From positions 1-44,387 of the forward strand of contig CAKSHB010000009.1 of NCBI GenBank assembly GCA_934456295.1: a stretch of 44,387 nucleotides of DNA. The letters are read 5' to 3'. Shown here in pieces: positions 43,516 through 44,387 of this stretch; position 1 is the first letter of the stretch; every line of letters begins with the position of its first letter. Below the pieces are notes generated by a model. The model did no database searches, was not told the origin of the DNA, and saw only the letters and a program-made list of their open reading frames with translations. A program made the translations under genes and the position numbers. This DNA is from an uncultured Clostridia bacterium. Lineage in GTDB: Bacteria; Bacillota; Clostridia; UBA1381; UMGS1253.

Positions 43516-44109
43516 ATGTTTTATTATATATCGGGCGCTCTGGCGGTAAAAGGTGACGGATTTGCCGTAATTGACGCCGGAGGCATAGGCTACAAGCTGA
43601 TCACATCGCTCGCAAGCCTTGAAAGACTTCCGGCACACGGCGGTGAGGTCAAAATGTATACATATATGTATCTGCGCGAGGACGTATGCGATTTATACGG
43701 ATTTTTAAGCGAAGAAGAGCTTAACATGTTTATGCTTCTTATTGGCGTGTCCGGCATAGGTCCGAAAGCGGCGATTTCGATTTTGTCGGTAATGACTGCC
43801 GCAGAGGTTGCTCTTGCCGTTGTCACGGGTGACACAAAATCAATCACGCGTGCGCAGGGCGTTGGTCCGAAGGTGGCACAGAGAGTTGTGCTTGAACTTA
43901 AAGACAAGATTAAAAATGAGGACATGATTGCGGCTGCCGCATCAGACGACAGCGTGCCCGTAAGCTTTGGAGCGTCAAATGAGGCTGTTGAGGCTCTGTG
44001 CGTTCTCGGTTACAGCTCGCAGGAAGCAAAAAAGGCTCTGTCGGGCGTTGATATGTCCATGGATTTGGAGCTTATTATAAAAGAAGCTTTGAAAAAACTG
44101 ATGCGGTAG
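43516..44109 (+). CDS. ruvA: Holliday junction DNA helicase subunit RuvA
   Basis: 197 residues. Domain I OB-fold MFYYISGALAVKGDGFAVID, domain II helix-hairpin-helix motifs (LLIGVSGIGPKAAISILS and ITRAQGVGPKVAQRVVLELK), flexible linker, and the C-terminal domain III (EAVEALCVLGYSSQEAKKAL) that contacts RuvB. RuvA tetramers bind four-way junctions and load RuvB. Start set at ATG 43516 with GGGGGA upstream; the frame is open further up through the repeat-derived leader. ruvB, usually next, is not reached before the window ends. Confidence 0.96.
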   Translation: MFYYISGALAVKGDGFAVIDAGGIGYKLITSLASLERLPAHGGEVKMYTYMYLREDVCDLYGFLSEEELNMFMLLIGVSGIGPKAAISILSVMTAAEVALAVVTGDTKSITRAQGVGPKVAQRVVLELKDKIKNEDMIAAAASDDSVPVSFGASNEAVEALCVLGYSSQEAKKALSGVDMSMDLELIIKEALKKLMR

Positions 44110-44119
44110 GCTTGGCAGC

Positions 44120-44245
44120 ATGAAAGTTCCTTTCATGTTAGCCTCCGGCGGATTATACGCCCATGCGATTTTTTTTGAAGTCTGTTGCCTTCAAAAAACG
44201 CATTTGGGCAAAAAAATCTCTTATCATTCCTTCCCATGCGGATAA
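44120..44245 (+). CDS. Repeat-borne small ORF, copy 1 (41 codons)
   Basis: ATG to TAA, 41 residues: begins MKVPFMLASGGLYAHAIFF, then a cysteine pair (EVCCLQKTH), and a basic end HLGKKISYHSFPCG. It starts 10 bases after the ruvA stop; upstream there is only a weak TAGG. I do not recognise the peptide. In favour of coding: complete frame, the single inter-copy base change is silent (GTT/GTC, Val), and copy 2 has a good SD. Against: it coincides with palindromic DNA that could dictate the sequence by itself. Could be a small membrane-active peptide, or not translated. Confidence 0.35.
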   Translation: MKVPFMLASGGLYAHAIFFEVCCLQKTHLGKKISYHSFPCG

Positions 44246-44301
44246 GAGATTATATACAACTGCTTTTTTGCCGGCGCATGGCGGCGGAATGGAGATATAA
44301 C

Positions 44302-44387
44302 ATGAAAGTCCCTTTCATGTTAGCCTCCGGCGGATTATACGCCCATGCGATTTTTTTTGAAGTCTGTTGCCTTCAAAAAACGCATTT
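44302..44387 (+). CDS. Repeat-borne small ORF, copy 2 (cut by window edge)
   Basis: Same reading as copy 1 for its first 28 codons, then the window ends. Here ATG follows GGAG with an 8-base spacing (GGAGATATAAC), a proper ribosome binding site that copy 1 lacks. Same doubts as copy 1 on whether it is translated. Confidence 0.35.
   Translation, partial: MKVPFMLASGGLYAHAIFFEVCCLQKTH

Larger units (their letters stand above)
44119..44387 (+). repeat. Tandem repeat, 182-bp period, continuing off the right edge
   Basis: 44119-44205 and 44301-44387 are identical but for one base (T at 44127, C at 44309), so unit length is 182. Each unit has three inverted repeats: CATGAAAG/CTTTCATG, TTTTTTGAAG/CTTCAAAAAA, and AATCTCTTATC/GATAAGAGATT. 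The 56 bases after the small ORF end with GGAG and a start codon for the next unit. Copy number is unknown because the window stops in unit 2. Confidence 0.95.

Noticed and set aside
44119..44387. CRISPR array
   Set aside because: Unit is 182 bp with no short repeat/variable spacer alternation; both copies are identical along the whole compared length and no cas gene is near.

Overview
The window looks like chromosome from an anaerobic, low-to-mid GC Gram-positive bacterium of the class Clostridia, most likely an uncultured gut or plant-polymer-degrading lineage. Reasons: AGGAGG-type ribosome binding sites and TTGACA-N17-TATAAT promoters throughout; Clostridia/Bacilli markers (Veg, AbrB/SpoVT-like regulator, MutS2, long HPF, dimeric-type GlyRS, ECF transporter S component); an oxygen-sensitive indolepyruvate:ferredoxin oxidoreductase; and carbohydrate genes (LacZ-type GH2, secreted heparinase-like lyase, tagaturonate reductase). 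No species call is possible from sequence reading alone.

Layout. 1-533: 5' end of a 16S rRNA gene reading off the left edge, with leader and a strong promoter. 664-1965: PfkB sugar kinase whose AraC-type DNA-binding tail is split off by a -1 frame change. 2041-7371 (minus): catabolic operon of a DHQ-dehydratase-like lyase, an SDR remnant, an epimerase-like protein, two MDR oxidoreductases and a Gfo/Idh/MocA oxidoreductase. Divergent from it are an AraC regulator and a GH2 beta-galactosidase (7474-11639). 11642-18417: housekeeping block mutS2, veg, rarA, iorA, iorB. 18495-22902: 1412-residue secreted polysaccharide-lyase-like protein. 22961-24322: uxaB. 24509-30270: pdxK, ECF S component, a fused PMT-type glycosyltransferase and its probable polyprenyl-phosphate sugar synthase. 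30287-33525: hpf, abrB-like, glyS, rnpB. 33526-33854: non-coding, with strong hairpins. 33855-39637: FAD oxidoreductase, AraC regulator, TIM-barrel sugar isomerase, DeoR regulator and MATE exporter. 39656-42642 (minus): argG-argH with a long structured leader. 42801-44109: ruvC and ruvA. 44119-44387: start of a tandem repeat whose 182-bp unit carries a 41-codon ORF.

The carbohydrate genes form separate, locally regulated units (two AraC, one DeoR, each next to its likely targets). The least explained parts are the repeat after ruvA with related sequence in front of ruvA and the MATE gene, the duplicated nested hairpin in the argG leader, the kinase/AraC frame break at a textbook slippery heptamer, and the hairpin-rich stretch after rnpB.
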